Shown here: in pieces, positions 63,321-64,000 of the stretch
How the letters are laid out: each line of letters begins with the position of its first letter
Position numbering within the stretch: the first letter of the stretch is position 1
Translations under genes and position numbers: made by a program
Source: Parabacteroides sp. PM6-13
GTDB lineage: Bacteria; Bacteroidota; Bacteroidia; Bacteroidales; Tannerellaceae
Assembly: GCF_029892605.1 (NCBI RefSeq)
Contig: NZ_JARXWF010000006.1
Coordinates: 62,001-126,000 of the forward strand
DNA length: 64,000 nt
Direction of reading: 5' to 3'
The notes under the pieces: model-generated
Databases searched by the model: none
Told to the model about the DNA's origin: nothing
The model's input: only the letters and a program-made list of their open reading frames with translations

Positions 63321-64000
63321 ATGAAGAAAAAACTGAATGTAACAAAATGGATGGTGGGCGTTAGCGCACTCTTCCTATTGGCCTGTACGGAAAAGGCACC
63401 CGAGAAAATCGATCGCTATGCTCTGGTAGAGCGAAACAACCCACATGTAACAGAATTTGAAGAACTATCCTCCCTGTCGGTCGGGAATGGAAATTTCGCG
63501 GTAACGGTGGATGCCACTGGCTTGCAGACCTTCCCGGAACTATACACAGCCGGTGTTCCCCTGGGGACACAATCGCAATGGGGCTGGCATAGCTTTCCGA
63601 ATACGGAAAAGCTAACCCCTGAAGAGACATTGAAAAACTATAACTTCCGGGGATGGGATGAGCCTTACGCGGTACAATTTAATGACCCGGGACGTCCACA
63701 AGATGCTGCCAACTATTTCCGGATCAATCCGCATCGCTTGCATCTGGGCTATATCGGGTTGGAACTGACGGATGAGAATGGTCAAAAGCTGAAAGCAGAT
63801 GCCATTCGCTCCATTGATCAGGAACTGAATCTCTGGGATGGACGAATCGACAGCCGCTTCTCTATTGGCAGCGACTCCGCTTGTGTAAAAACCGTCGTAG
63901 ACCCGGTGAAAGACCGCTTAGCAGCTGAGGTAAGCTCCGCACTGATTGGTAAAGGAAGAATGCAGTTGAACCTTCGTTTCCCCTACCCGACCGGACAACA
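63321..64000 (+). CDS. GH65-like (six-hairpin) glycosidase lipoprotein, partial at right edge
   Basis: Only the first 226 residues are in the window. A lipobox LLAC (Cys22) marks a lipoprotein. Then comes DRYALVERNNPHVTEFEELSSLSVGNGNFAVTVDATGLQTFPELYTAGVPLGTQSQWGWHSFPNTE. This type of N-terminal supersandwich (VGNGEFAF...TGLQTF...GxPLGTQSxWGWHSFPN) precedes a six-hairpin glycosidase catalytic domain in proteins annotated as GH65-like. The substrate cannot be judged from the visible part. It stands apart from the GH97 gene at the other end of the window. Confidence 0.65.
   Translation, partial: MKKKLNVTKWMVGVSALFLLACTEKAPEKIDRYALVERNNPHVTEFEELSSLSVGNGNFAVTVDATGLQTFPELYTAGVPLGTQSQWGWHSFPNTEKLTPEETLKNYNFRGWDEPYAVQFNDPGRPQDAANYFRINPHRLHLGYIGLELTDENGQKLKADAIRSIDQELNLWDGRIDSRFSIGSDSACVKTVVDPVKDRLAAEVSSALIGKGRMQLNLRFPYPTGQ

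Overview
The window looks like chromosome from a gut-type member of the Bacteroidales, probably Parabacteroides or a close relative (inference). Supporting signs are SusC/SusD genes, an AraC-type propeller sensor, ECF sigma factor, families largely confined to Bacteroidetes (DUF5686, DUF4494, DUF3575/DUF3868, DUF1460, DUF6599), many Bacteroidetes -7 promoter boxes of the form TAnnTTTG, and few Shine-Dalgarno sequences. I see no tRNA, rRNA, CRISPR array, transposase, integrase or phage structural gene. Roughly 50 protein genes are supported; two are cut by the window edges.

Layout. 1-3.1 kb (minus): a GH97 glucosidase, cut by the left edge, and a parallel beta-helix glycosidase lipoprotein. 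3.1-6.5 kb (plus): a hypothetical protein in a repeat-rich setting, then a LytS/LytTR two-component pair. 6.5-12.8 kb (plus): a tight seven-gene block for the late steps of cobalamin synthesis (cobQ, cobD-type decarboxylase, cbiB, cobU, cobT, cobS, cobC). 12.8-13.7 kb (minus): a 23S rRNA pseudouridine synthase. 13.8-22.9 kb (plus): a membrane-anchored propeller/AraC regulator, an ECF sigma factor and a SusC/SusD pair with no enzymes attached. 22.9-23.8 kb: a non-coding, repeat-packed stretch with a 48-bp inverted repeat. 23.8-36.7 kb: mfd, an acyl-CoA synthetase, a DUF5686 outer-membrane protein, an NhaC antiporter, an HTH regulator, DUF4494, a YggS PLP protein and a dihydroorotate dehydrogenase-like protein.

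36.8-42.2 kb (minus): serS, an NlpC/P60 lipoprotein, rsgA and a probably acquired APH/VOC/GNAT cassette. 42.4-46.8 kb (plus): dnaG and a NatAB-type ABC exporter. 46.8-52.9 kb: a Crp/Fnr regulator, a second DUF5686 protein, a DUF1460 amidase-like lipoprotein, uvrB and pspC. 53.0-54.9 kb: a DEAD-box helicase with a long leader, and a cold-shock-domain protein. 55-63.2 kb (minus): rplU-rpmA, DUF362/DUF6599, DUF3575/DUF3868, lepA, an XRE membrane regulator, a TlpA-like thioredoxin and a VTT membrane protein. A GH65-like glycosidase lipoprotein runs off the right edge.

Themes worth attention: (i) several promoters lie so close to the start codon that the mRNA is probably leaderless; (ii) the cobalamin block shows no riboswitch and sits directly behind a two-component system; (iii) the SusCD locus has an unusual control set (an AraC sensor without kinase or receiver, and an ECF sigma without anti-sigma) with a perfect 22-bp palindrome between them; (iv) several families of palindromic intergenic repeats occur, one of which has become coding sequence in a signal peptide. 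I did not find an obviously complete new defence or mobile system.
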